The notes under the pieces were generated by a model. It was not told where the DNA came from. It saw only the letters and a list, made by a program, of their open reading frames with translations, and ran no database searches. From Dermacentor variabilis (Eukaryota > Arthropoda > Arachnida > Ixodida > Ixodidae): DNA of 64,000 nt. Below, in pieces: positions 1 to 12,400 of the stretch. The first letter of the stretch is position 1. The number at the start of each line of letters is the position of its first letter. Location: the NCBI RefSeq assembly GCF_050947875.1, contig NC_134577.1, positions 69,506,639 to 69,570,638 on the forward strand, in the 5' to 3' direction. Position numbers and translations under genes: made by a program.

Positions 1-230
1 TTTAACACCGTCCCCCCCAGGCCATGCCCCCGTTCACGCGAGGATCACGGCGAGACGTCGTCCTCCGTCAGTCATCGTTGTCGGCGGTACTCGGTGATGA
101 GGCGTCACCGCCCGTTAACGACGGCTCGCGAAACCTTTGAGAGGCGCCGTCTTAGTGTTTGACGCGTCCGCGTAGTCCCTTTCCTTCTTATATATACCGT
201 TCGTGCGTTCCCGAACTTTATTTTTTCACC
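1..230 (+). promoter_or_regulatory. 5' flank / 5' UTR of the USP24-like gene, possible core promoter
   Basis: This stretch is GC- and CpG-rich compared with the AT-rich introns that follow, as expected near a promoter. A TATATA string lies at 191-196, about 35 bases before the start codon, followed by a pyrimidine-rich run. If that TATA were used, the 5' UTR would be very short, so the real transcription start may lie further upstream or outside the window. No in-frame ATG precedes position 231. The transcription start cannot be located from sequence alone. Confidence 0.35.
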
Positions 231-485
231 ATGGATCAGACAGAGAAGAACGTTCAGACGTTGTACAGCATGGGATTCGTGGACATCGAAGAGATCAGGA
301 ATGCGCTTCGCATCAGCCACAACGACCTGAGCGAGGCCGTGGCCATCCTGACCAACGATCAGGTGCGGTACGGACCGTACACAAGCGCCGGCACGTCCGA
401 AGACGTCGAGATGAAGGACGTCACGTCTACGGCTCTCGTGCCCACCGCAGCCCCGCCTCCCTACAATTCGCTGCCGGACGCCAAG
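231..485 (+). CDS. USP24: USP24 exon 1: UBA domain and PPPY motif (residues 1-85)
   Basis: The start at 231 has A at -3 and G at +4. Residues 5-45 form a UBA domain with the MGF loop at residues 14-16, followed by a helix pattern ending in AVAILTN, closely matching the vertebrate USP24 N-terminus. UBA domains bind ubiquitin. An acidic, threonine-rich linker follows, then APPPY at residues 74-78, a PPxY-type motif that WW-domain proteins can bind. The exon ends in phase 0 at the donor GTAATT. Vertebrate USP24 has a glycine-rich insert in this linker that is missing here. Confidence 0.93.
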
Positions 486-3400
486 GTAATTGGCCGCTCT
501 CGGGAAGTGTCCGCACGCTCCTCGTCGTCGTTCTCACGCGCGTGGCTCGCTTCTTTTTCTACCCCCTCTCTGCTTTTATGTCTTGCCGCTGCTGTCCTCT
601 CCTGCTCTACAGTTTGTCCTCGCAAGGCGTGCAGGCAGGGTGCTGTATGTACAGCCAAGAGAAAACGCCATCGTTTAATTCTCGCTCTCCATTGTGCATT
701 CCTACCATTTTTCTTTTATATCATCTGACTACTTTTTTCTTCTTCTTTTTGGATTGCCAGCCGAGGTGGTCGACCTTGTGCGACGCCGTCGCCTATTCTA
801 CTGCTAGGCGATGCCCAGCACAGTGCTGTCTTCCTAAAGGTAGCTGCAGTAGTTTCCCGGAAGGAGTTTGTTGTCTGCTCTTGCTCCTTTCGCGAGGTTG
901 CTTTTCTGCCTCGTATGCAAACCTGTGAGCCATCTCGAAAGCCAAAATTCAGATTGTGAAAAAGGCTCGGAGATTTCGAAGGCTGCCGGAGATCCTTATC
1001 TCGGTCGCACCGTGGCCAAGCAGGTTACCTTATCGAGTAGCAATTCATTCTCATTTTGTTCGTGTGGCCGTAAGGGATGTCTATCACGAATACCCGAGTT
1101 TCGCAAACAGGAACTATGGATGCTACAAATATGAAACTATGTATATCTATCACCTCCTCCCTGCCCCTGACACCTACCTGTGCTAACACGACTAAAGAAC
1201 TAAGCGCTGTGATCAGCAGAAACTTACATCTGCAACTTAGAGCAACTTAAATAGCGCATCAACAGGTGGGGCTGAATGCAGTAGAACAGCACATTGCATT
1301 TGTGTTCAGTACGTTGCATGTCGAAGTAATGCCCCTGTCAGGAGGGCAAGTTTCATGTCACTTTGAGTGAGTGCACTTCATCATTTGTGTCGCATGCAGG
1401 CTGTTAGACAGAACGGTTTAGTGACACGCACTGTAAAACACCTCACAGCGAGTGTGCTCGTCGAACTACACAGCGTCTAACTGTGTAGGCTTGGTAGCAG
1501 TGCTTCAAAAATAAGTTAAATATACTCAATGTGAGGTCAGCTATTGCCCTTGCACTACCTTTATGTGTGTGTGTGTGTGCAATTTCAATTGTTATAAGCA
1601 TGACCATGCTACATGAAACCATGTGCAATCAACATTGCCATTTTTCTTCTCCCTCCCTTGATTGCAATGCTGTCTTGTACTATTAGATCGGAAGATTTAA
1701 TTGTGTTAATTCATCTGCTCGAATTACTTTATTGACACTAAACTTCATACTAACTACTGCACATAATAATGCGGTGTTATTTTGCAAATATTGCCTAAAA
1801 TAACAAAGATAACATTAACACTGATATTCTCACCAACGTTGCCATTAAAGCCAAGGGACACTTTCCTTTCTCATCTAGCAGCGCACCACTAATGTGACAC
1901 TTTATAAGAGCACACTCAAAGTGTCACTAAGTTTGCTCATCTGACTTGAGCATAAGGCTGCATTACAACTGAAGGAAGTTGCCTTTCTGCTGCCCTCTTC
2001 AATTGATACAAAGCTCTGTTGGAAATATGACTACTTAGTTGTGCTTCTTGTTTTTTTTCGGTACTTATGCAAACACATTTTCTTTTAAACAAACAAGTGT
2101 TAATTGCTAAAGAACACTTGTTTTCTCTTGTAACTTCATCTTGTTTTGGTTCATGGAACCATTGTAAATATAATAGTAATCCTCCATAGATCACAAATAG
2201 GCATTTGATTAATTCAAAATACCAGCAGTCATGGAGAAATTTCGTGGTCAAGGAGTAAAAACCTATGGGAGTATCTTAGGAAATACCCACAAACATTCCA
2301 CAGTTATCATAATCCTTCGCAATAAAAGCAGAAAAGTACCGAATAAAAAGGTTGTCCGACAAAAGCACACATTTTCTCGAATGCTCTTCACTACATGCTT
2401 GGATAGGGGAAGTATTTAAGCTTTTAGGCTTGGAAAGATTAGGTCTGATTATCAATGGAGAACATCTCGGCAACCTGTGGCTTACAGCTGGTCCTGTTCA
2501 GCAACACTGAAGATGATTTGCAGCAAATTATTTAAGAGTTTAACCAACAAAGCCTAAGAGTAGGTTAGAGGATTAATATTCAGAAGACTAAGGTAGTGTC
2601 CAGTAGCTTGGCAACTGGCAAGAGAACAAGAATTTCTTGAGATTGAGATTTGTGCAACCTGTTCTGTGAATCTCATATTGGAGCAGCTCATTGTATTCTT
2701 CAGCGTTTAGATCACTCGTTTAAGTACATCATATCATCATTCACCACTTTGTTTGACAATATACCATTGGAATAGACTACTAAAAGACATTGTATCATCC
2801 ATTAATCATGACGTTTTTCTTTGTGAGGGAAGCTTTTCCTAAATGTGTGATTATTTGAAGTGTTAAGTACTTTCTCGCAAATGTATTATTTCACTGTACC
2901 TTAGTTATGTTCTTCGTACCTTTATTATTGTAAGGGACTTGAGATGTTCGGTACTAAGCAACAAGTGATTAAAAAAAAATTATAGGCATAGTAACATGGA
3001 GAGAGCAAGACAGTGGTATGCATTAGAGAGTAAACAAATGTAGCTGATCTTAATTGAGAATAACAACAACAAACGGAGCTGGGCAGGCCATGTAATGTGT
3101 ACAGCAGCTAACCAGTGGTCAATGAATGTTACAGAATAAGTGCCAAGACACAGGAAACACAGTGGAGGACAGCGTGGGATTAGATTGTGTGATGAAAGTT
3201 GGAAGCTTGCAGGCATAGGATGGGGTCGGTTGGGGGAAGTCAACCTAACTTCAGAGGTGTACGTATCCACCAGCATGGAAGGCGACAAGAATTTATGTGG
3301 GGTGTGTGTGTGAGCACAGTTTCGCCAACAGGAGGTTTTCGGCCAACCAAACGAGTAAGGTATTTTTTCCTAGTTCACTGTCCCTGCATTCTATTCACCT

Positions 3401-6400
3401 ACAAATCTGTTTTAACTTGACATATGTGATGAAATTGGGAAGTTTGCAAGCCCAGAGTAAAGATAGCTGATGCAAGACAAGAAATTGGACATCTCTGGTA
3501 GAAGCCTTCAGCAGATGTAAATAAGGCTGATGATGAAGCACAACCATTATTATCAGCCTAGTAACATGGCAGAGTTGAGGATGAGGACTTGGCATGACAG
3601 TGTCGGGATGATGAAGACAATATGCAAGACAAAAGAAGTGGACACAGCAAACTGAGTTTCAACTTTCTAGCTACTGTTGCAATAAAAGAAAGATTGTGTT
3701 CTTCGGTTCATGGGTACCACAGCATCTACTGAGGACTACGACTTCTGGCAGTATTTGTGGAAGCAGTGGCATGGCAAAACAGAAGTCAGCCTATAGCTTG
3801 CTAAAGGATGGCAGTGTTCTTTGTCCCTCACATATTATTTCACAGACGCATAGAGGTCTCATTCATGGGAAACATCTTTTTATTGTAACAGATTCTTCAC
3901 GACTGCCAAGAGTATTTAGCAGGGTTTCATTGCATGGAGTTGTCTAAGCTACACTTTCTTGCGATTTTGTTTCTTAATCTTGTTTCGGGATGTGCAGCCA
4001 TGCTCTCCCAAGCCGGACTATGGAAACTCGGCGTTTCCTCAGACGAACCTTTACGAGCTGGAACAGCGGGTCTTTGTGGACCAATGGTCCATCCCATACA
4101 AGAAGGACGAGTCGCTCGCCAAGTGCCTCACTGCAGCTACTAACCTGGCCAAAGAAGGTAACTGTTAAAGACAATATTGTTTGACTTCTCGGTAGCAGCA
4201 GTATCGCCCTGGGGCTGTGTTTTGAATGTAGTGCTAAGAGAAGACATTATAGTGTTGACCCTCTCGTACCCTAAACTTTTGTCTTACATATATTCGCACT
4301 TAGTAGCCAGAACTACTGACTCAAGTCATAGCCATAGAAGGGTTTATGTAGCAAACTATGTCTGTAACCCACCTGGCCTTTGGTAGCTGGCACCTCACCT
4401 CAGGAGGTATCATCCTCTCTGCTTGAACAAGGTTGTACTATCCCACTCAGCGTGAGCGATGATGCACGCGAGTGCATGGCAAACTGTGCTCGCAGTTTGC
4501 ACTGGTGCCTACCTGCAATATGGCTGCGACGCAAAAGAAAAGAGGCTTCAGCTGTTCTCGTATTGCTCATCGCCCCTTGATGGCTGCATTCACCCTCTCT
4601 CTCCCAACTTGTGCACAAAATCCTGGTCTCACGGAAATAAGAACAGATGGTGGCCACCTATTGTGCAAGCTGTGAGTGGCCATCTGTATAACAACACAGC
4701 AACAGATTAAAAGCACAAGATGAGGACAAAGAAACTGACTGGACATGCGCCGACTTCCAACTACCGTAAAATCCTGAGAGATGCCCCGCCTCCAAAAGAT
4801 AACCCACCCCTGTTTTTGGCATGATTTTCTAGTTTTATGAGATGACATGTGCCAGTTCCTGTAGGTACACTGAAAGTTGGCCCACCATATTTTCACTAGA
4901 TTTTCTCTCGATTTTAGGTGGCCTATCTCTCGTGATTTTATGGTACTTAACTTTTTTTTTATAGGGACAGTAAACATAGTTACAGAATAAGCATGAAAAA
5001 GCTTACACAATGACTACATCTATCCAAACAAGCAGCTTGTCAAACCAATATGATGAGCTCTTAGTGAATGTTACATGTCTTCAATGTGTGGTACCTAAAA
5101 AGCCATAGCTCTTTTCTTGATAAAGAAACTGAAGTAATGCTAACGTGTACTGTGCCATAACGCATAGTTATTTCGTAACTGCTATATACCATTGCTGCGA
5201 AAAAATAAAGTAGTTGGAAATCGGCACTTCTCTGGTCCCTTCCTTCGTCCTCGTCCTGTACTTGCACTATTAATCTGTTAGGGGGAGTTACCGACTAGCC
5301 CAAACCAAACCTCTGTAAACAAAGATCAAATTACTGGAGAAATATATGATGTGATCGCTTACAGCAAGAGAGAAAGGGGTAAAACAGGCATCAAGGGGCA
5401 GTGGGTAATATGGCAACAGTGCAATGCACTCCTTTTAAGTCGGAATCATAGTCGAGTTACTATCCAGCCTAGGAGGGCACCTTGCCATGTTGTCCAACAT
5501 TGTGTGTGGCTCATATTAAGCCAGAAAATACCTTCTGCCTCATGTGGTATGCTATCATTGGCACTTATTATTCCTATAAAAGTGTTTTACAGTGCTAAGA
5601 TGCTGCAGTCATTTTGTCGTGCGTTTTGTCAGAGCACTCTCTGTTTAGCTTAACGTTTCTATAAGAAACAGATATCCACACCCACTTCTTTTTTCCCATC
5701 TTTGCAGGGCAATGTGAATCAAACTCTGATTGTAGGAACTTCATGGAGTCATGCATGCCTGAGTGCTTTCGCAAGGTAAGCATATTCTCTTCTCATGTTC
5801 ATCCACACCAATTCTTTTATTTAAATTTTTTTACTTATTGTTAAAGATCTGGGCATTTCATTGATTAGTTTCCTTCTGAAGTTTAAGATAGGTATTTGTC
5901 AAATACAAAGGTGAGTTGTAGAAGTTTTCAATGTGTAGCAGATGTACTAGCCTGTGTGCAGATGTCGTAGAGATAAGAAAAAAATATTTATAAAAGCAAG
6001 CATCACTTTGTATAGATGCAAAAGTAATCCCAGTTCATGATAAAGTCAATTGAAATAGAATTTAGGTTTCAGTGTCTTCTTAAATTGGCACTTGTGCCTG
6101 GTACCATTATGGCATTGTGGCTGTCTACCTTGTGCTCAAAAGTTAGTGAAAGCGTGAAATGTTTGCACAGTAAAACCTGGTTAATATGTAGCTGCTTAAT
6201 AAGTAATACTGGTTTAAATATAGTAGCGATGAGTCCTGCATCCTGTCTGCATTGAATTTAATGTATTGGCTGATCGCTTAAGCCATAGTCACTTATTGCA
6301 TACCGAATAGTTTTGCGTAGTATTTACATAATTTTTCGGCTCATACAAGCCCAGAATCTGGAAAATGTCATGCGCGCAGACCATAGATATTGAAATTGCG

Positions 6401-9400
6401 GCACGCTGGCTTTTCACGGACAGCAGTCCCCACGAATGGTGACTTCGAAGCAGGGTGGTCATGACATGTTTCCTGCTCCCATACCTTCTGGCGCTTCTAC
6501 ATTGTTCACAATGACGATGTGGTCTGCAACGCGTCGTCTTGCCGTCTGCAACGCGGCACATGCTTTTACCACCATGAGGGCATTCGCAGAGAAGTGGGGC
6601 CTGATGGAGAAACTGGTTTGCGGCTTTGCTGAGTTTGAAGATGCCGTCGTCGTGGCAAGGCCACCAAGGCGACAAGTGAAAAGCACACTTTTTGCAACCC
6701 GCTCGCAAATAAAACTTGTCCTCGTGTGTGTTTGAGGGAGAATTACGACGTAGTTCTTTTCTCGCCGGTAGGTCTATAGCCGCTCATCTGCAATTGTCAG
6801 GTAATTAGTACATCGCTTAGTGCACACCTGATCCACGTTCCTCGCCAGCTACGTGGTAATGAGGCTTTATTGTAATTTGTTTTGTTCCAAATGCTAGGAT
6901 TTTCGATCTCTAATATCTTACTTATTCCTCGACACACTTATGATCATCTGGTGAACCTCACAACCTTTTTAATGCAATATCAGTTCTTAAATTTAAACGA
7001 TGAAGAGCATTCCTTTCTTCAACCCTAGCCGTCTTTCTAGGCCTGGATGCTCAGCCTCATAGCTGCAGTGCTGAAATTCCACTCTAATGCAAGCAATGCC
7101 TGCCCTGTCACGTGTGTCTTGGTGTCGATTCCTGAGTGGTACACCGATTTTGTTCCAAGTCGCACGAGATGAGCACATTGGAATTATGTGATTGTTGTAT
7201 GTCGTCACATGTACTGCTGTATTAATCCATGCCACGGCATGTCACTTTAGCAGTTCTTATGGCTCCAGAGAGGAAGCACACAGCCACTTCAGAAGGGATA
7301 GCAGAGTGAAAAGCACAAAATTTTGTCAACAAAAACATAGTTGTCAAGAGGATTGGAGTAAAGGCAAACACTTGCCTGGCAAAAACGTCAAAACGTGGCT
7401 CTGCAAAGCACTGCTGCTTTGCGTAGAAAATTTTAAATTCGAATGGTGTGCATCATGCTTTAGCATACACCGTCTGGTCTGCCTCCTACTTACGGTCATG
7501 GGCAGTGAATCAGCTATGGAGCACCAGAGTCGCCACAGAATCTAGCCGCAGTAATCGTACACAAACCAATGAATCCTATTTATTTCTTCTCCATGCACTG
7601 TAGCTCTAACTGTTATCGCATTCTCATGGATAGGCCTCAAGGATGAATTCTGCAACTTTAGTTTGTTTTTTTTCATTCAAGAGCGCAAGCAGATCGGCAA
7701 CAGTCACATGTAGGATAGTACTTGCAGCACGTTTTTGGTCAGTGAAATTTTGAACATTCTCTTTTTTTTCCTCTGTCTTCCTCTGCAGCTCCTAACAGCA
7801 CTTGCAGTCCGTAACTGGGCGCCGGATGTCCAGGAAGGCGTTTACAACATGCTCATGCTACTTATTGACCTGACTGTTGAACGGCTCAGTTACAACCCCA
7901 TCCCGGAGAAGCTTCTCTCCAATGTGCTCACAATGGTAAGTCGGAATGCAGCTTTGCTTTGTAACACTGACACTGTGAGCGTTTCGTTGACCATCTGGAG
8001 AACCCTTGCAGAAACAGTTCATATGAACCGTGTATGCAATTGACGTCCGTTACTTTGGCCCTGACGGGACTGGTGAAATGCATTGAATTATCTCACGGGT
8101 TCAATTAAACAAGATGCAAAAAACAAACGAAAAACAGCAAGACGCACTGCTGATTCATTTGACTGTATTCGCCCAATTCTAAGACGCTCCCAAAACAAAC
8201 ATGTACCCATTTTTATGTTTCCAAAGCAGGAAATTAATGTAGAAATTACATTAAAGCTACTAAAAAAAGTTGAAATCTAACACACCCAATTATTTACTAG
8301 AGAGAAATGGGGGAGGGTGTAATATGGTGTTGCGCACTTGTGACCAGCTTTTAAAGTCAGTTTTGCTGCAATATATCCCTGTTAAGTGGCAAAACAAATG
8401 CAATAAAGACCGGTTTCGTTTCGTATCCGATTGCACCATACACACAATTTTCGGCCCAAGTTATCTGAACAGAAAAAAGAAGCATGTGCATTGGAATCAA
8501 GACAATGTGAGCTACTGTTATTGCTTAAAAATGCTCGTAGGGCAGGCTGAAGATATGTGTTTTCAACAGGAGATGACATGTGTTCACTGTCATGTGACAC
8601 ACATTCACTGTCCCCTAAGCTCAGCTGAGACAAATGCTGCTGTAGTAGGAGTTGCTATAGGGGTCACATCAGAGGTCGGGCAAGTGTGTGCTGGCTGGTC
8701 AAGTTAGATTTTTCCAGTGAAGACCAATTTCAGGGTCGAAGTAATGATAAGTTGGGTCCGAAGAAATGCATCGGTGCTGGCCGGGACCTCGGCTTGGTAT
8801 CAAATTAACCAAAAAATTGAATTAACTGCAGTCAAATTAACGGAAGTTTGCTGTACTCGGCCATCACTGTGTGATTTTGGGCCCGTTGTACTATGTTTCA
8901 CTATAACTCCTTTTTCTTTTTGGTATATATTGAAGGTTAAATATTTTGTTACTTGCTGCAAAACTTTTAAGCAAATAAAGTCATCACTCACATACTTCAT
9001 CTGCCTTATTCAACAACTTTTAAATTTGAAGTATTGTTTCTTGTGAACAGCCCAACAGACAGAGAAAAAGCTATACTCACAACGGTTTTTGGTTGTGCAT
9101 GAAATCTTAGTCCTGTGTGTTCCTTGAGCTTTTTTCATGGTCTCTTGGGCTATTTAATCATATCTGAGTTAACCTAATCTCGTTTCTGCTGAAATATTGC
9201 TGTAGAACTTTGTCTTGAGTTTTCAGTGATTTACCTGCACCCATTGTTGCCCGCATTCTTTGCAGGCCTTCGATCCAGAGGCCGAGTTTCATATCAAGAA
9301 CAAAAGCCGGCAAAGCACTCTTGAGCAGGGGCTCGTGGTCTACGCGAAATCGAGGGGATCCTTGGTAAGTCATTTGAAATTTTCTTTGATGCATGCTTGC

Positions 9401-12400
9401 AAACACTCCTGAATTCAGGAGCATTTAGGCAGTGTTTAGCAACATGGACCACAAATTGTGCCGCAGAAGCTTCGCACCTGAAGCCTTTGAATTCATTCAT
9501 TCATTCATTCATTCATTAATCCAAACCATTACATTCATTCAGACCGCTACATTTGCCAGAGGAGCATCGTTGTAGGTGTCATAGTACTGTCACTCTCAGT
9601 ATGACCTGCAGCATGACAGTGCCTGTTGAAATGTTTGTGTATTGCAGGTACTAATACAGTTGAACCACGATAACGAAGTTGTACTTGCAACTGAAAACTT
9701 TGTTAAATTGTGAAATTCATTAAGTCACGATCAATATGTTAAGCAGTAAAAGTGACTTCACAGGTTCTCAGAACAGTCCTGATGGACAGAATCGTGCCAG
9801 TTTCATGCCAGTGGGATCAAATGCATGCAGTAGAGATGATGTCGAGAGCAAAGCTTCCATGCAGGCTGCATTTACTCCTAGTGGCTGCCATCATATGGCA
9901 CTAATATTTACTGTGTATCGTCATCATGACTCACTCTTTGCAATGGTGTATTAAGTTGTGAGGCCGAGATCGCCGTAACATTGTTTGCATTAATGACAGG
10001 GAGCAGTGCTCTTGTCGTCATCAAGGAACTCGAAAGCACACTTTCGGTTGTTTTTTCATGTTCTGACCGTGTACTGACAAGTTTGTGAGCATACCCATAG
10101 GACCACGAGTATGAATGGGGTATACCCAGTGCAGTTTCCATACCAGCACAACAGATAGTGAAGTGCTGTGTTCCATCCGATGTTTTTCGCCACCCATTGG
10201 CAACATTTGCTTGTAAAAGGGCACATGTGAGTGACAAATTTACTGTCAGGCAATGTTTTTCTTTACTTTTGCTTATCACAAAGGCTCCAGGTGCATAAGT
10301 GTGAGGTGTGTGAAATTTGCAAAATTTAATCTGTAGAACAAAATTGCAGTACTTTGATGAGTTAGGTGAAAGAAACGTATGGTGTTCAGTAGAACAGGGA
10401 TATGAAAATGAAAAACTTTCATTTTATCACACAGTTTGCTATATTGTACCTTGGCTGTATGATTGTACGATTGACTGTATGATTGACTGTATGATTGGTA
10501 TGATTGTACTTTACCTGCAATGCAAAAATGACATAAATCTTAAATATATCAAAATCATCAAAGTATGATCACAGTACCAAGGAACAATAAACAACACATG
10601 GTACAAAAGTATAAATGTAGGGCAGCTGACAAACATGTCCACATTGTGCCTTCTTATCATGAAGGCAATGTTGAATGCATGGAGAAAAAAATTTATTGGA
10701 CACCAATAACAATGAATTTGTACAACCTATTTCATCCACTAATTCCATGTTGAAAAGGTGATCTCAAAAATTCAGTGTTAACTTTATATTAGGAATATGC
10801 CTAGTAGTGAACCTCATAGCACACTTTACTATGGTTTCCTTCCAGGATCCTTATGGCTGGCTTCTAGATGTTATCAACAAGGTAAGCATTACTTTCTAAT
10901 TGCTTTGTGTGTTGTCTTGTCCTTGTGCTCTTTGCTTCTGGGTTTGGGAGTCTTATTAATGCTGGCTTTTGGTTTCATCTGTATCTAGTTTGGGAGTCGT
11001 GGTGGCTTCGACAAAATATTGGCCAAATTTGAAGAAAACCTGACTGCAAATGTGAGTCCATTTAGCTTTGTTGCCCTTTTTGTCTTGAGTGCTCACAGTG
11101 AGAGACTTGTACTTCTGGCGCAAGCAAAATCTAAAAGTTCGCAGTATTAATAAGAACCGCATAAATAACACTGTTTAGCATAGCCAAATCTGTGATTGAT
11201 TAACCGATCCTGAAACACTGAATGTAGGACTGCTTGTGGAAGTCATCACAGATTTTTATGACTGTTTCGTGCACAGAAGTTTGTTTCTGTGAGACAAACA
11301 AATGTCATTGAAAAACGAAAATGGATAAGGGAGACATAAAAAACATTGTTGAATGAAAATGGTAAGATTGTTTGATAAGAAATAAAATGTTTACAGACAG
11401 TTGGCAGATGTAGTGACCATGCTGGGTAAGCTCTCTTAACTCGCTGTAAAACTCAGTAGCAGTTGGGATGTTTCATCAAGCACAGAGCGAAATAGTTTCT
11501 TTTTTAAACATCTTGAGCTCTATTTTGATATTCAGGAGCACAAAATGGTGGCTATAAAGCCTGCAAAATATTGTCTTGCAATAGGCGACAGAGCAGAACC
11601 CCATAGAGGAGCCATTGTTGTGCAAATAGGACAAACAAGAACACAGGAGACAGGGCACTACTACACTCACAAGAGATCTGCATGACAGTAACAGCAGGAA
11701 ACAGCCAACTTACCTAACGACAATTTTGCACCACAGTGGCTTCCTCAGATGTCAACCAACTTGCCCAACAAGTTATTTCGAGTTATGTTCTAAACGGTGC
11801 TGTTGGGGATGCGGGTGGGGCTACGAAGTTGATGTCTGCGTCTGTAACCATTTCTTTTTCGCAGGAGATGGCCGCCCTGCTGAATCCCCTGGCTGTGTGT
11901 GCCCAGTTCCTCAACCCGGACACAACGTGCACTCTCCTTTCACCCTGCATGAACAAGGCCATCAGCTACATCAAGGGACTCACGGATGACGATCTCAAAA
12001 ACAAGGCAGGGGTGAACGCTCAATACACCTTAATTCACACCTCTTTTTGTTTTGTTGGTGTGAGCTTTGGACACGAGTGCGGAGAAGCACCACTGCGCCT
12101 CTTAATACTGACAGTGAATGATCACTGTGAGATATAAAATGAAAAATGTTTTGAAGAGGCATCTTGCTCACATAGGCAGGTTATTTCAGACAGAAACAAG
12201 AATGTGCCCTGTGAAATGGTGTGAAACTCTCATATTGGTGAAATCAGGGTGGAAAGAATGCAGCAACAGTTTGGAACAGCTTCAAGAGCTGTCAACAGAC
12301 CAAAGTTGTGTGACGATCAAAACGCACCAGTCAGACACGAGTCACTTCACTTGCACCCGTGTGCTGCCACTATTGCCTAACTTTTTTCACTTTGTTGCTG

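Larger units (their letters stand above)
486..3997 (+). other. Intron 1 (3.5 kb)
   Basis: AT-rich intron holding a short TG repeat at 1564-1579, a decayed LINE at about 2425-3260 and a second LINE 3' fragment at about 3425-3545. I recognise nothing in 486-2420 apart from the TG repeat. The open frames here have stops and no family resemblance. Confidence 0.8.
4158..5707 (+). other. Intron 2 (1.5 kb)
   Basis: The intron contains a foldback repeat with a small TA-flanked MITE inside it (4708-5269). I recognise nothing in 4158-4700 or 5270-5707. Confidence 0.8.
9365..10845 (+). other. Intron 5 (1.5 kb)
   Basis: It contains an (ATTC)n run at 9491-9516, a fragment starting near 9656 (CAGTTGAACCACGATAACG) that resembles the end of a tick MITE also seen near 62030, and a short tandem of TGTATGATTG units at about 10457-10506. 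I see nothing else. Confidence 0.7.

Noticed and set aside
159..230. Open frame extending upstream of the USP24 start codon
   Set aside because: The frame stays open to 159 but has no ATG before 231. The ATG at 231 has a strong Kozak context and gives the expected N-terminus.
6289..6708. Minus-strand open frame of 139 residues
   Set aside because: It lies inside the MITE at 6168-6872 and lacks DDE-type transposase motifs.
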